The notes: a model not told the origin generated them from the letters alone. A stretch of 64,000 bases of DNA from Candidatus Magasanikbacteria bacterium RIFOXYC2_FULL_42_28 (GCA_001784435.1 MFQZ01000010.1:104967-168966); one strand, 5' to 3'. Shown: positions 24,741 through 32,745, counted from the first letter of the stretch. Numbers and translations: made by a program.

Positions 24741-25328
24741 ATGTCGCCTGACAAAAACAGTTCAGTAGATCATTCTGTTATTTTTGAAAAAGCAAAAAAT
24801 GTAGCAAATTTACATTTAGAAAGTCCAAGAGGAATAATGGATAACGACAAACGACAACTTGAGACAGCAATTGGTATTGGGTCGCCTGAAGGTTTGTTCA
24901 AACTAACACCTGAAGCAACCATGGTAATGATTGAAAATTCTGCCGAAGAACTAGCTAAAGGTTTTAGCAGTGCGAAGTTTTTAGAATTGGCGCGTTTTTT
25001 GATTGGAAAACCATCCAGCAATGTAGATGGGAGTTGGAGCAACCAACCGTTATTGGACGCGTTAGATAAAGTTGAAAAAGGTGATTTAGCCGGTATCCAA
25101 GAGTTGGAGGGATTGTACGAAAAGTCAAAACATAGAGATGAAGATGAATACACTGGAGATTCACGGATAAATTCACAAGTATTGATCGTCGCAAAGACTG
25201 TGGCTGGACAAATAGGTGCAGCTCAAGCATTGCGTGAAATTGCAAGAGCGTCCTCGTATGGGAGCATGGGTCAAAATATAGGAACAGCAGCAAATAGAAA
25301 AATTTTAGAGATGGCACTTAGGGCGTAA
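24741..25328 (+). CDS. Unknown soluble helical protein
   Basis: It has 195 residues and no signal peptide or membrane segment. It is helical, with a conserved-looking C-terminal alanine-rich stretch IGAAQALREIARASSYGS. I recognise no domain. It may be cotranscribed with the 24157 gene from the poly-G promoter, although the 89-base gap is AT-rich. A hairpin terminator shared with another site lies downstream. Confidence 0.6.
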   Translation: MSPDKNSSVDHSVIFEKAKNVANLHLESPRGIMDNDKRQLETAIGIGSPEGLFKLTPEATMVMIENSAEELAKGFSSAKFLELARFLIGKPSSNVDGSWSNQPLLDALDKVEKGDLAGIQELEGLYEKSKHRDEDEYTGDSRINSQVLIVAKTVAGQIGAAQALREIARASSYGSMGQNIGTAANRKILEMALRA

Positions 25329-25381
25329 GAATAAGCCACTGCAAGTTCAGCGTATTTATTGTATTGATAACTTTAGCACAC

Positions 25382-25434
25382 TTACAAAAAACCGGCCTCT
25401 AAAAAGCCGGTTTAATTTTGGGATTGGGCCGGCG
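25382..25434. repeat. Terminator-containing repeat, copy 1
   Basis: AAACCGGCCTCTAAAAAGCC and GGTTT form a terminator-like hairpin; the same 53 bases recur at 26313-26366 with one base added in the T run. Confidence 0.8.
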
Positions 25435-25443
25435 ACAGAAGTG

Positions 25444-25647
25444 TCAGCCGGCCTTGGGGGTGGGATGGGCGAGCGTGGTGTTACGAAGCGGATGCTTCGC
25501 GCGCCATGAGCGGGTGGGAGCGGTGCGGTAGCTTCTCCCGCAATCCTGGCACTTATCGGCCTGGATTACGGTGCCGTAACCAGAGTATAGTACCTCCATG
25601 TAGGTTTTTTGTTCGCACCAGTGGCAGAACTTACAACCGGTCTCCAT
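25444..25647 (-). CDS. Small zinc-ribbon protein
   Basis: A 67-residue protein with five cysteines in CxxCxxC and CxxC arrangement (C5, C8, C11; C33, C36), which suggests a zinc ribbon; the basic tail (RSYRTAPTRSWRAKHPLR) could bind nucleic acid. The ATG ending at 25647 is chosen because AAGGAGG lies just upstream, although the frame is open further to an ATG run. Codon use is GC-richer than in the neighbours, like the 6877 gene. Its promoter spacer consists of a trinucleotide repeat. Confidence 0.65.
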   Translation of the reverse strand: METGCKFCHWCEQKTYMEVLYSGYGTVIQADKCQDCGRSYRTAPTRSWRAKHPLRNTTLAHPTPKAG

Positions 25648-25667
25648 CTCACACCTCCTTACCTCAA

Positions 25668-25696
25668 ATTCTCTCATCATCATCATCATTTGTCAA
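25668..25696 (-). promoter_or_regulatory. Promoter with trinucleotide-repeat spacer
   Basis: On the minus strand TTGACA, then a 17-base spacer made of five ATG units, then GAGAAT. Gain or loss of a unit would change the spacer by three bases. Confidence 0.5.
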
Positions 25697-25750
25697 ATAC
25701 ATGTATTTTCTTAAACAGTAAAAATGTGTTATAATTACTAGCGTTGAGCC

Positions 25751-25772
25751 AAAAGAAAGCATGCTTTCTTTT
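25751..25772. promoter_or_regulatory. 22-bp perfect palindrome upstream of the BRO-N gene
   Basis: AAAAGAAAGCATGC is followed by its complement to give 22 self-complementary bases in the leader of the 25846 gene, shortly after TATAAT at 25730-25735. It may be an operator or an mRNA hairpin. Confidence 0.5.
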
Positions 25773-25845
25773 GCGAGACGCGAAGTAATTTCAAGCTCCG
25801 CTTATAGTAATATTGAACTAAATTAGCGCAATTTAAAAAAACAAT

Positions 25846-26466
25846 ATGAACGAACCAATTGGAGATACTACCGAAACAACAAAAATCGCTCTTTTTAAGG
25901 GTAGGCAGATTAGAAAAATATTTTATCAGAATGAGTGGTGGTTTTCGGTTGTTGATGTTATTGAAGCGTTAACGGAAACCGAAAGACCGCGAAAGTATTG
26001 GAGTGATTTAAAGAAAAAGTTGATAGCAGAAGGATATTCCGAGTTGTCCGAAAATATCGGACAACTGAAATTGCCGTCAGCGGATGGAAAATTTTACGAA
26101 ACTGATTGCGCTAATGCCGAGAGTATTTTTCGTCTGATCCAATCAATTCCCTCACCCAAAGCCGAGCCGTTTAAGCGCTGGCTCGCGAAAGTTGGTTATG
26201 AGCGGGTGCAGGAAATTGAAAATCCAGAATTGGCGGTCAAACGGACTCGCACGCTTTACAAGTTAAAAAGGTATGGTGAAGATTGGATAGAAAAAATTTT
26301 GTTAAATTACATTTACAAAAAACCGGCCTCTAAAAAGCCGGTTTTAATTTTGGGATTGGGCCGGCGGACAGGGGTGCCAATTGACTTATCATTAAAAATC
26401 AGATATAATGGAACCACTAATCTAATATCGCTAATCTTCACGAATAATATTTGTGTTGATTCGTGA
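25846..26466 (+). CDS. BRO-N domain protein (phage antirepressor-like), C-terminus replaced
   Basis: Residues 12-125 form a BRO-N domain: GRQIRKIFYQNEWWFSVVDV, ALTETERPRKYW, and AESIFRLIQSIPSPKAEPFK with the FKRWLAKVGYERVQEI end. These DNA-binding domains occur in phage antirepressors and DinD-like proteins. After about residue 150 the frame runs into the repeat at 26313-26366 and ends in a tail (RRTGVPIDLSLKIRYN..) unrelated to the family, so the usual C-terminal part is lost. It may be a remnant. Confidence 0.75.
   Translation: MNEPIGDTTETTKIALFKGRQIRKIFYQNEWWFSVVDVIEALTETERPRKYWSDLKKKLIAEGYSELSENIGQLKLPSADGKFYETDCANAESIFRLIQSIPSPKAEPFKRWLAKVGYERVQEIENPELAVKRTRTLYKLKRYGEDWIEKILLNYIYKKPASKKPVLILGLGRRTGVPIDLSLKIRYNGTTNLISLIFTNNICVDS
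26313..26366. repeat. Terminator-containing repeat, copy 2, within the BRO-N gene
   Basis: It is identical to the copy at 25382-25434 apart from one additional T. It supplies the coding sequence KKPASKKPVLILGLGR and probably a transcription stop. Confidence 0.8.
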
Positions 26467-26482
26467 TTAAAATTCGTGGTTC

Positions 26483-28498
26483 ATGAATGTATCCGAACTC
26501 GCTCGAAAATTACGCGTCCACCCTAAAAAGCTCTTGGAAATATTGCCGGAGTTTGGTTTTGATATTGGGGCGCGGGCGGTGAAAGTTGATGATCGCGTGG
26601 CCGAACAGATTACGAAAGCGTGGCGCCGGATTAAATTTGTATTGGAGCAACGCGAGACCCAAGAGCGCGAAAAACAAAAACAATTGGAAAAAGAACAACG
26701 TCAACAAAGTGGGGCGGAAATTGCGGTGCCGTCTTTAATTACGGTGCGCGAATTTGCTGATTTACTCCAAATGCCAATTAATAAATTGATGTTGGAATTA
26801 ATGAAGAACGGAATTTTGGCAGCGCAAAATGAAAAAATTGACCGCGTCAGCGCGACGATTATTGCCGAAGAACTTGGGTTCAATGTGCGCGCGGAAGAAA
26901 AATCCACCAACAATGTTGCCGATGATAGTGTCCATACTTCTGATTTAGAAATGGCTTTAAAAGAAGGTGGCACGCCACGCCCACCAGTAGTTGTCGTAAT
27001 GGGTCACGTTGACCACGGTAAAACAAAATTATTAGATGCGATTCGTAATACTGATGTGGTCGCTGGCGAAGCCGGTGGTATTACCCAACACATTGGCGCG
27101 TATCAAGTGATTTGGACTAATCCCAAAACCAAAGAATTAACACCCTTAACTTTTATTGATACTCCGGGCCACGAAGCGTTTACCGTAATGCGTTCGCGTG
27201 GTGCGAAAGTTGCTGACATTGCGATTCTGGTCGTCGCGGCTGATGATGGCGTGAAACCGCAAACCATTGAAGCGATAAATATTATCAAAGCGGCGAAATT
27301 GCCGGTCGTGGTCGCGATTAATAAAATTGACCGCGAGGGTGCGGATTTAAAAAGAACGCGTAATGATTTGTCTCTGCACGGATTAGTTGCCGATGATTGG
27401 GGCGGCGAAACACCGGTCGTGGAAATTTCGGCCAAGCACAATACTAATATTGATAAGCTATTAGACACGGTGATGCTCGTCGCCGATATGAACGCGACGG
27501 CTATTTGCGCCGAGCCGAATCGCGCGGCCGCCGGAACGGTAATTGACGCGCGCGTGGACAAAGGTCAGGGGCCGGTCGCGACTGTGCTGGTGCAAACCGG
27601 AACTTTGAAAGTGAATGATCCGCTCGTTATCAACGGCGAAATTTACGGCAAAGTGCGCGCGATGAAAAATTATCGCGGGGAAAATATTTTGACAGCGACA
27701 CCATCCACCCCGATTAGAATTTTAGGTTTTAAAGTGGCTCCCCAGATGGGAGATGTGTTGGATGTGGGCAAATCCGCCGGTGCCAGTGAAGTGGATTTAC
27801 GCGCCAAACGCACAGCGCAATCGGGCGCGGAACAACGCACGCCGGTTGTAGTTGATGAAGATGACGAAAATAAACATCAGTGGTATAATGTAGTGGTGAA
27901 AGCCGATGTGCTCGGGTCTTTGGAGGCCTTTATTGCGTCTTTGGAAAAATTAAAAAATGATGAGGTGGGTGTGAAAGTTGTGGGCAAGGGTTTGGGCAAT
28001 ATCACGGCTGATGATGTGGAATTGGCCAAGACAACCGGCGCGACAATTTATGGTTTTAATGTAAACGCGTCTACGCTGGCTCTCCAAATGATGGATGTGG
28101 CCGGTGTGAAATTTGAAAAAGATAAAATTATTTATAATTTGTTAAATTTAATTAAGAAGCAATTAGAAACAATGTTGAATCCAGAATTAGTAACGACGGA
28201 ACTGGGGAATTTTAAAGTGGTGCAAATTTTCCGCACGGAAAAGAATTTGATGATTGTGGGCGGGCGGGTGGAAATGGGTAAATTAGTACGTGATTGTTTC
28301 GCGCGCGTTAAACGTGCCGGGGAGATTGTTGGCAAAGGAAAATTAATAAAATTACAATCCGCCAAACAGGATATGAGTGAATTGCCGGCTGGTAACGAAG
28401 GCGGTGTGCAATTTGAAGGCAAGTTGGAATTGGAAGTGGGCGATATTTTGGAAGGATATATTGAGACAAAGAAAGAAAAGAAATTAGTGTTGAGTTAA
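26483..28498 (+). CDS. infB: Translation initiation factor IF-2
   Basis: The GTPase that brings initiator tRNA to the ribosome; 671 residues, short because the N-terminal extension is reduced to one IF2N-like helical domain repeated twice (MNVSELARKLRVHPKKLLEI and ITVREFADLLQMPINKLMLEL). The G domain has GHVDHGKT (G1), DTPGHEAF (G3) and NKID (G4). Domains II to IV follow to the C-terminus. It begins 16 bases after the BRO-N remnant. Confidence 0.97.
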   Translation: MNVSELARKLRVHPKKLLEILPEFGFDIGARAVKVDDRVAEQITKAWRRIKFVLEQRETQEREKQKQLEKEQRQQSGAEIAVPSLITVREFADLLQMPINKLMLELMKNGILAAQNEKIDRVSATIIAEELGFNVRAEEKSTNNVADDSVHTSDLEMALKEGGTPRPPVVVVMGHVDHGKTKLLDAIRNTDVVAGEAGGITQHIGAYQVIWTNPKTKELTPLTFIDTPGHEAFTVMRSRGAKVADIAILVVAADDGVKPQTIEAINIIKAAKLPVVVAINKIDREGADLKRTRNDLSLHGLVADDWGGETPVVEISAKHNTNIDKLLDTVMLVADMNATAICAEPNRAAAGTVIDARVDKGQGPVATVLVQTGTLKVNDPLVINGEIYGKVRAMKNYRGENILTATPSTPIRILGFKVAPQMGDVLDVGKSAGASEVDLRAKRTAQSGAEQRTPVVVDEDDENKHQWYNVVVKADVLGSLEAFIASLEKLKNDEVGVKVVGKGLGNITADDVELAKTTGATIYGFNVNASTLALQMMDVAGVKFEKDKIIYNLLNLIKKQLETMLNPELVTTELGNFKVVQIFRTEKNLMIVGGRVEMGKLVRDCFARVKRAGEIVGKGKLIKLQSAKQDMSELPAGNEGGVQFEGKLELEVGDILEGYIETKKEKKLVLS

Positions 28499-28505
28499 TC
28501 AGGTC

Positions 28506-28590
28506 ACGCGCTATACAACTTTTTTTCAAAAGGCGTAAGCTTGGCCGAGCGGCCTAGAGTGTACTTTTGAAAAACAGTTGTATGGCGCGC
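28506..28590. repeat. Long imperfect hairpin downstream of infB
   Basis: CGCGCTATACAACT on the left pairs with AGTTGTATGGCGCG on the right, continued inward by TTTTTCAAAAG with CTTTTGAAAAA; the apex contains GGCCGAGCGGCC. No T run follows, so it is not a standard terminator. It may be a mobile hairpin element or a structured RNA. Confidence 0.65.
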
Positions 28591-28642
28591 CCCGCTAACT
28601 AATTAATATTCAAATAAATATTTTAATTATTAATATAATTCT

Positions 28643-28744
28643 ATGAATTCAGCACTACGTTCGCGTGTTGCGCATAGTCGCAAAAATACCAAGAAGGGCA
28701 AATCCCTCAAATTAAAGAAGTCGCGCAAATATTGCAAAATATAA
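28643..28744 (+). CDS. 33-residue highly basic protein
   Basis: A short frame starts MNSALRSRVAHSRK and ends KLKKSRKYCKI; 14 of 33 residues are lysine or arginine. Composition and the neighbourhood of infB suggest a small ribosomal or RNA-binding protein, but I cannot name the family. No clear ribosome binding site is seen in the AT-rich leader. Confidence 0.5.
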   Translation: MNSALRSRVAHSRKNTKKGKSLKLKKSRKYCKI

Positions 28745-28765
28745 TCAGTATTAATTTTGTAATTT

Positions 28766-28817
28766 TGTCATCCCGAGTGAGGACTCCCGACTTAGTCGGG
28801 ACGAGGGATCTCTGTCC
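28766..28817. repeat. Family A repeat upstream of trxA
   Basis: TGTCATCCCGAGTGAGGACT to GACGAGGGATCTCTGTCC, with the inner palindrome CCCGACTTAGTCGGG. Confidence 0.8.
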
Positions 28818-28837
28818 AGTTCATCATCACTGGTAAT

Positions 28838-28882
28838 CTTCAATCTTAAATCTTCAATCTTAAATCTTCAATCTTAAATCAC
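28838..28882. repeat. Tandem repeat next to the trxA start
   Basis: The 14-base unit CTTCAATCTTAAAT is repeated three times and ends two bases before the trxA ATG, occupying the place of a ribosome binding site. Confidence 0.8.
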
Positions 28883-28884
28883 AT

Positions 28885-29208
28885 ATGGAACACACATTCA
28901 CTGACGCTAATTTCGATGCTGAAGTAATTAAATCCGACGTACCAGTGTTAGTCGATTTTTGGGCGCCTTGGTGTGGCCCTTGCCAAATGATGGGGCCAAT
29001 CGTGGAAGAGTTGGCCAAAGAAAGCGTTGGCAAAAAATTTAAAATTGGGAAATTAAATGTGGACGATAACCAAAACACGGCCGGGCAATACAATGTGATG
29101 AGCATTCCGACCTTTTTGGTGTTTAAAGGCGGGCAGGCCGTTGATCAAGTTACCGGCGGTGTGCAAAAAGAAAAATTACAGGAATTGGTGGATAAATATA
29201 GCAAGTAA
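28885..29208 (+). CDS. trxA: Thioredoxin
   Basis: A 107-residue thiol-disulfide oxidoreductase of the cytoplasm. The active site is WCGPC (residues 29-33), preceded by VLVDFWAPW; the cis-proline motif is SIPTFLVFK. Length is standard. Thioredoxin reductase is not in the window; the NDH-2-like flavoprotein at 18.2 kb is not of that type. Confidence 0.97.
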   Translation: MEHTFTDANFDAEVIKSDVPVLVDFWAPWCGPCQMMGPIVEELAKESVGKKFKIGKLNVDDNQNTAGQYNVMSIPTFLVFKGGQAVDQVTGGVQKEKLQELVDKYSK

Positions 29209-29217
29209 AATTTTGGA

Positions 29218-29246
29218 TTGACATAACCCGTGCTTAGTTCTACAAT
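29218..29246 (+). promoter_or_regulatory. Promoter of the DUF4349 gene, located inside the trxA terminator
   Basis: TTGACA at 29218-29223, 17 bases, then TACAAT at 29241-29246. The spacer covers the left terminator arm and the -10 lies in its loop. Confidence 0.7.
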
Positions 29247-29263
29247 ACTAGCACGGGTTTTTT
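29225..29263 (+). terminator. Terminator of trxA
   Basis: Stem AACCCGTGCT/AGCACGGGTT with TTTTTT after it. Transcripts started at the embedded promoter lack the left arm and cannot form it. Confidence 0.85.
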
Positions 29264-29277
29264 AATATAAAAAATAT

Positions 29278-30270
29278 ATGAACAAAGTAATAAAAACAAT
29301 TCTCTGGCTCGCACTCGCTTTTTTATTAGTCGCCGTCGGTGTGGCCGTGATGTCTTTCTCACGTGGCAGTTTGATGTCGGCGACGACCGGTAATTTTGGT
29401 TATGATGATAGCGGTGATTATCGGGGAGAAGCGGTCGCGGATATGTCTTACGCGCAAACCACTGGCCTAAGTTCTGCCGAAGCCGGTGGTACTGTTCAAT
29501 CGTTTGTAAAAAGTTTATCAGTTAGTAAATCATCAGTGCCAAGTTCGCAAGCGCCAACAGCCGCTGATGCCACGGTCGAGCGCATGGTAGTCAAAACCGG
29601 CGCGTTGTCGGTAGTGGTAAAAGATGTGGCCGAGGCCATTAAAACAATTTCGCAGTACGCGGTGAAACAAAAAGGGTATATTGTTGCCAGCAATGTTTAC
29701 AAGCGTGGACTCGCGCCTTATGGCACTTTGACTATAAAAATTCCGGCGGTAAATTTTGATAGCGGATTAAACGAAATCAAAGCGCTTGGCGAAGTGGTAA
29801 GTAATAGCGTTAATGGCCAAGATGTTACCGAAGAATACGTTGATTTAGACGCGCAACTTAAAAATTTACAAGCCACGGAAAAACAATTTTTGACAATTTT
29901 AAATAAGGCGGTAAAAATAGAAGATATTTTGGCAGTGCAAAGAGAGTTGACCCAAGTGCGCGGGCAAATTGAACAACTCCAAGGCCGAATGAAATATCTA
30001 AAATCAAGTGCGGATATGTCCACAATTACGGTTGACCTAGCAACCGATCCGTCCGTGTTGCCGTCGGTAGATAATTCCAAGACCTGGAAACCGTGGGCAA
30101 TAGTAAAAGAGGCGACCCGATCCCTGCTCGCCGCCGGTAAATCTTTGGTAAATTTCTTGATTTGGTTGGTAGTGTTTGTGCCGGTGTGGGCGGTGATTGC
30201 TTTGGTGGTGTGGGTCGTCGCGAAAGTTGTTAATAAAATAAAAAATCGGGGGAAGTTTAAGTTGGAGTAA
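29278..30270 (+). CDS. DUF4349 membrane protein
   Basis: A 330-residue protein with an N-terminal membrane helix (residues 7-27), an extracytoplasmic serine-rich linker, the DUF4349 domain (about residues 100-255: MVVKTGALSVVVKDVAEAI, YGTLTIKIPAVNFDSGLNEI, DVTEEYVDLDAQLKNL), a coiled coil and a C-terminal membrane helix (about 290-318). DUF4349 proteins are envelope proteins of unknown role, often lipoproteins. It forms a single-gene unit between two terminators. Confidence 0.85.
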   Translation: MNKVIKTILWLALAFLLVAVGVAVMSFSRGSLMSATTGNFGYDDSGDYRGEAVADMSYAQTTGLSSAEAGGTVQSFVKSLSVSKSSVPSSQAPTAADATVERMVVKTGALSVVVKDVAEAIKTISQYAVKQKGYIVASNVYKRGLAPYGTLTIKIPAVNFDSGLNEIKALGEVVSNSVNGQDVTEEYVDLDAQLKNLQATEKQFLTILNKAVKIEDILAVQRELTQVRGQIEQLQGRMKYLKSSADMSTITVDLATDPSVLPSVDNSKTWKPWAIVKEATRSLLAAGKSLVNFLIWLVVFVPVWAVIALVVWVVAKVVNKIKNRGKFKLE

Positions 30271-30289
30271 ATCGCAAAATTAATCAAAT

Positions 30290-30328
30290 AAGCCCTTTCG
30301 CCATAAACGACGGGGCTTTTGTTTTATT
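30290..30328 (+). terminator. Intrinsic terminator after the DUF4349 gene
   Basis: Stem AAGCCC/GGGCTT with a 17-base loop, followed by TTTTGTTTTATTT. Confidence 0.75.
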
Positions 30329-30331
30329 TGT

Positions 30332-30360
30332 TTGACGCCATTTTTTAGTGGGTATATAAT
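30332..30360 (+). promoter_or_regulatory. Promoter of gdhA
   Basis: TTGACG at 30332-30337, 17 bases, then TATAAT at 30355-30360, directly after the preceding terminator. Confidence 0.75.
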
Positions 30361-30385
30361 ACTGGACACGTTGTAATGAAAACTG

Positions 30386-30446
30386 AAGAATAAAGATTGA
30401 AGATTCGCGAATTTAATCCATTAATCTTTAATCTTTAATCTTTAAT
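30386..30446. repeat. Family C-like repeat in the gdhA leader
   Basis: GAAGAATAAAGATTGAAGAT faces the tandem AATCTTTAATCTTTAATCTT, forming an AT-rich hairpin in the mRNA leader. Confidence 0.65.
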
Positions 30447-30456
30447 TTTCACCCCT

Positions 30457-31728
30457 ATGTCCCAATCCGCCTTCGATAACGCCATGTCCCAATTAGACAA
30501 GGCCGCCAAAGTCATGAATTTGGATAAAAATATTCATGAAATTTTAAAATCGCCGGATCGAGTTTTGATTGTTTCGGTGCCGGTTAAAATGGATAATGGT
30601 GAAGTGAAAGTTTTCACTGGTTATCGCTCGCAATACAACAATGCCATGGGGCCCTACAAAGGTGGTATTCGCTATCATCCGAATGTTTCGTTGGACGAAG
30701 TCAAGGCCTTGTCATTTTGGATGATGATTAAATGCGCGACCGTGAATATTCCGATGGGCGGAGGCAAAGGCGGGATTATTGTTTATCCGAAAGATTTATC
30801 ACATGGGGAATTGGAAAGAATGTCGCGCGGGTATATTCAAAAAATTTATCGGGAAATCGGTTCGGATAAAGATGTGCCGGCGCCGGATATGTACACCACT
30901 CCGCAAATTATGGGATGGATGCGGGATGAGTTTGAAAAATTAATTGGACGCAAAGATCCGGGTGTAATTACCGGCAAAGCGATTGCTGACGGTGGCAGTG
31001 AAGGGCGTGAGACCGCGACCGCGCAAGGTGGGGTATATGTCGTGCGTGAGCTTGCAAAAAAAATGGGATTAAAACCAAATCTCACCACTGTGGCCGTTCA
31101 AGGCATGGGCAATGTGGGCGGATTTATGGCGAAAATTTTAGCGGCCGATGGTTACAGAATTGTGGCAATTTCTGATTCCAAAGGCGGAGTATATAATGAG
31201 GCCGGGTTAGATATGGCCAAGGTAGAAGAAATTAAAAAAGCCGGTGGTATGCTCGGGTGCTATTGTTTAGGCAATGTTTGTAAATTAGAAGAAATGCCCA
31301 AAGATGGCCCGTGCCGGCATGTTTCTAACGAGCAGTTATTGGAATTGCCGGTTGATATTTTGGTGCCGTCGGCTTTAGAAAACCAGATTACCGAAACCAA
31401 CGCGAATAATATCAAAGCAAAATATATTATTGAAATGGCGAACGGTCCGACCACGCCGGAGGCGGATGAAATTTTGAAAAGCCGAGGAGTGATAGTCGTG
31501 CCGGATGTTTTGGCTAATGCCGGTGGTGTTACCGTCAGTTGTTTTGAATGGGAACAAAATGTGAAAGGCGAAAAATGGACCGAGGCGCAAGTATTTGCAA
31601 AATTAGAACCGATGATGGTGCAGTCATTTAACGAAGTGTGGGAAACAAAAGAAAAATATAATGTGCCAATGCGCACGGCGGCGTTTGTAAAGGCGATCAA
31701 GCGGGTGGCGGCAAAAATGAAGATCTAA
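30457..31728 (+). CDS. gdhA: Glutamate dehydrogenase
   Basis: Interconverts glutamate with 2-oxoglutarate and ammonia using NAD(P). The 423-residue protein has the substrate-domain motifs MGPYKGGIRYHP and IPMGGGKGGI with the catalytic lysine, PAPDMYT, and the Rossmann motif VAVQGMGNVGGFMA. It is one of the few metabolic enzymes in the window. A cysteine cluster (LGCYCLGNVCK) at about residues 267-277 is unusual. The cofactor cannot be assigned by eye. Confidence 0.95.
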   Translation: MSQSAFDNAMSQLDKAAKVMNLDKNIHEILKSPDRVLIVSVPVKMDNGEVKVFTGYRSQYNNAMGPYKGGIRYHPNVSLDEVKALSFWMMIKCATVNIPMGGGKGGIIVYPKDLSHGELERMSRGYIQKIYREIGSDKDVPAPDMYTTPQIMGWMRDEFEKLIGRKDPGVITGKAIADGGSEGRETATAQGGVYVVRELAKKMGLKPNLTTVAVQGMGNVGGFMAKILAADGYRIVAISDSKGGVYNEAGLDMAKVEEIKKAGGMLGCYCLGNVCKLEEMPKDGPCRHVSNEQLLELPVDILVPSALENQITETNANNIKAKYIIEMANGPTTPEADEILKSRGVIVVPDVLANAGGVTVSCFEWEQNVKGEKWTEAQVFAKLEPMMVQSFNEVWETKEKYNVPMRTAAFVKAIKRVAAKMKI

Positions 31729-31736
31729 TTTTTTTG

Positions 31737-31768
31737 TGTCATCCCGATGAAAATCGGGATCTCTGTCT
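31737..31768. repeat. Family A repeat abutting the mutM start codon
   Basis: TGTCATCCCGATGAAAATCG to GGGATCTCTGTCT ends exactly at the mutM ATG, replacing any ribosome binding site. Confidence 0.85.
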
Positions 31769-32683
31769 ATGCCCGAACTTCCCGAAGTAGAAACAGTTCG
31801 CCGTGATTTGGAAAAAGTTTTGGTTGGTAAAAAAATCACGGCAGTAGAAATTTTAGATAAAAAAATTGTCGGCGGTAAACCGGCAGTTTTTGTGTCGGCT
31901 GTAAATGGTAAGAAAATTGTTGGGGTGGAGCGAAGAGGGAAATTATTGGCGTTTAAATTAAGTAGCGGTGAATATTTGTTAGCGCATCTGAAAATGACCG
32001 GGCAGTTGATTTGTGTTTCATTGTCATTGCGAGCGAAGCGCGGCAATCTCATCGCCGGCGGTCACCAAGTTGGTAAAAACGATTTAACTGTGCCAAACAA
32101 ATTCACGCGCGTCATTTTTGCATTTTCCCCTCCTGCCCGAGGAGGGGCGAGGGGTGGTGGGAGCGTTGGTGGCACACTATATTTCAACGACCTCCGTCGT
32201 TTCGGTTATTTAAAAGTTGTATCGGCGGAAGAAAAAGAAACCATATTTAAAAATAATTTTGGTATTGAACCATTGACACCCGATTTTAAATTATCAGCTT
32301 TTACAAAAATATTTCGAAACCGTAAAACCAATTTAAAAGCGATTTTGATGAATCAAAAATTAATTTCTGGCTTGGGGAATATTTACGTGGACGAGGCCTG
32401 TTTTAACGCTGGACTTTTACCGTGGCGATCGGCTAAGTCACTAAAACCGCCAGAAATTAAAAAATTATTTTCTTGTATTCAAAAAGTAATCGCCGTGGCC
32501 ATTAAAAATCGCGGCACCACTTTTAAAGATTTTCGCGATGGCGCGGGTGGGCGCGGGGCGCATTATAATTTTCTTAATGTGTATGGGCGCAAAGGTGAAA
32601 AATGCCGGAAGTGTAAAAATTTTATAAAAAAGACCAAACACGCCGGGCGGGGGACGCATTTTTGTCCGAAATGTCAGCGGTAA
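31769..32683 (+). CDS. mutM: Formamidopyrimidine-DNA glycosylase with two repeat-encoded inserts
   Basis: Fpg removes oxidised purines such as 8-oxoguanine. The mature N-terminus PELPEVETVRR carries the catalytic proline and glutamate; GVERRGKLLAFKL holds the conserved lysine; the H2TH motif is LISGLGNIYVDEACFNAGLL; and the C-terminal zinc finger is CRKC..CPKC. After MTGQLI the family sequence is broken at about residues 83-110 by a family A repeat (SLRAKRGNLIAGG) and at about 119-133 by a family B repeat (SPPARGGARGGGSVGG), both in frame. The 304 residues compare with about 270 for the family. Confidence 0.95.
   Translation: MPELPEVETVRRDLEKVLVGKKITAVEILDKKIVGGKPAVFVSAVNGKKIVGVERRGKLLAFKLSSGEYLLAHLKMTGQLICVSLSLRAKRGNLIAGGHQVGKNDLTVPNKFTRVIFAFSPPARGGARGGGSVGGTLYFNDLRRFGYLKVVSAEEKETIFKNNFGIEPLTPDFKLSAFTKIFRNRKTNLKAILMNQKLISGLGNIYVDEACFNAGLLPWRSAKSLKPPEIKKLFSCIQKVIAVAIKNRGTTFKDFRDGAGGRGAHYNFLNVYGRKGEKCRKCKNFIKKTKHAGRGTHFCPKCQR
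32022..32053. repeat. Family A repeat inside mutM
   Basis: TGTCATTGCGAGCGAAGCGC followed by GGCAATCTCATC is read in frame. Confidence 0.85.
32127..32164. repeat. Family B repeat inside mutM
   Basis: CCCCTCCTGCCCGAGGAGGG followed by GCGAGGGGTGGTGGGAGC is read in frame. Confidence 0.85.
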
Positions 32684-32716
32684 TTTGCCTTTTTCCCTAT
32701 ATTTTAGTACAATACG

Positions 32717-32739
32717 ATTACCGTTTAATGGTAATTTTT
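32717..32739 (+). terminator. Short terminator-like hairpin before leuS
   Basis: Stem ATTACC/GGTAAT with loop GTTTAAT and TTTTTT after it, between mutM and leuS. Confidence 0.5.
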
Positions 32740-32745
32740 TGTTAT

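Noticed and set aside
28530..28565. tRNA-like sequence GCTTGGCCGAGCGGCCTAGAG
   Set aside because: It recalls the D arm of a tRNA-Leu or tRNA-Ser, but no acceptor stem, anticodon arm or T arm can be formed; it is the apex of a larger hairpin.
28838..28882. Short tandem repeats as a possible CRISPR array
   Set aside because: Three 14-base units without spacers, and no cas genes; this is a simple tandem repeat. No CRISPR array was seen in the window.
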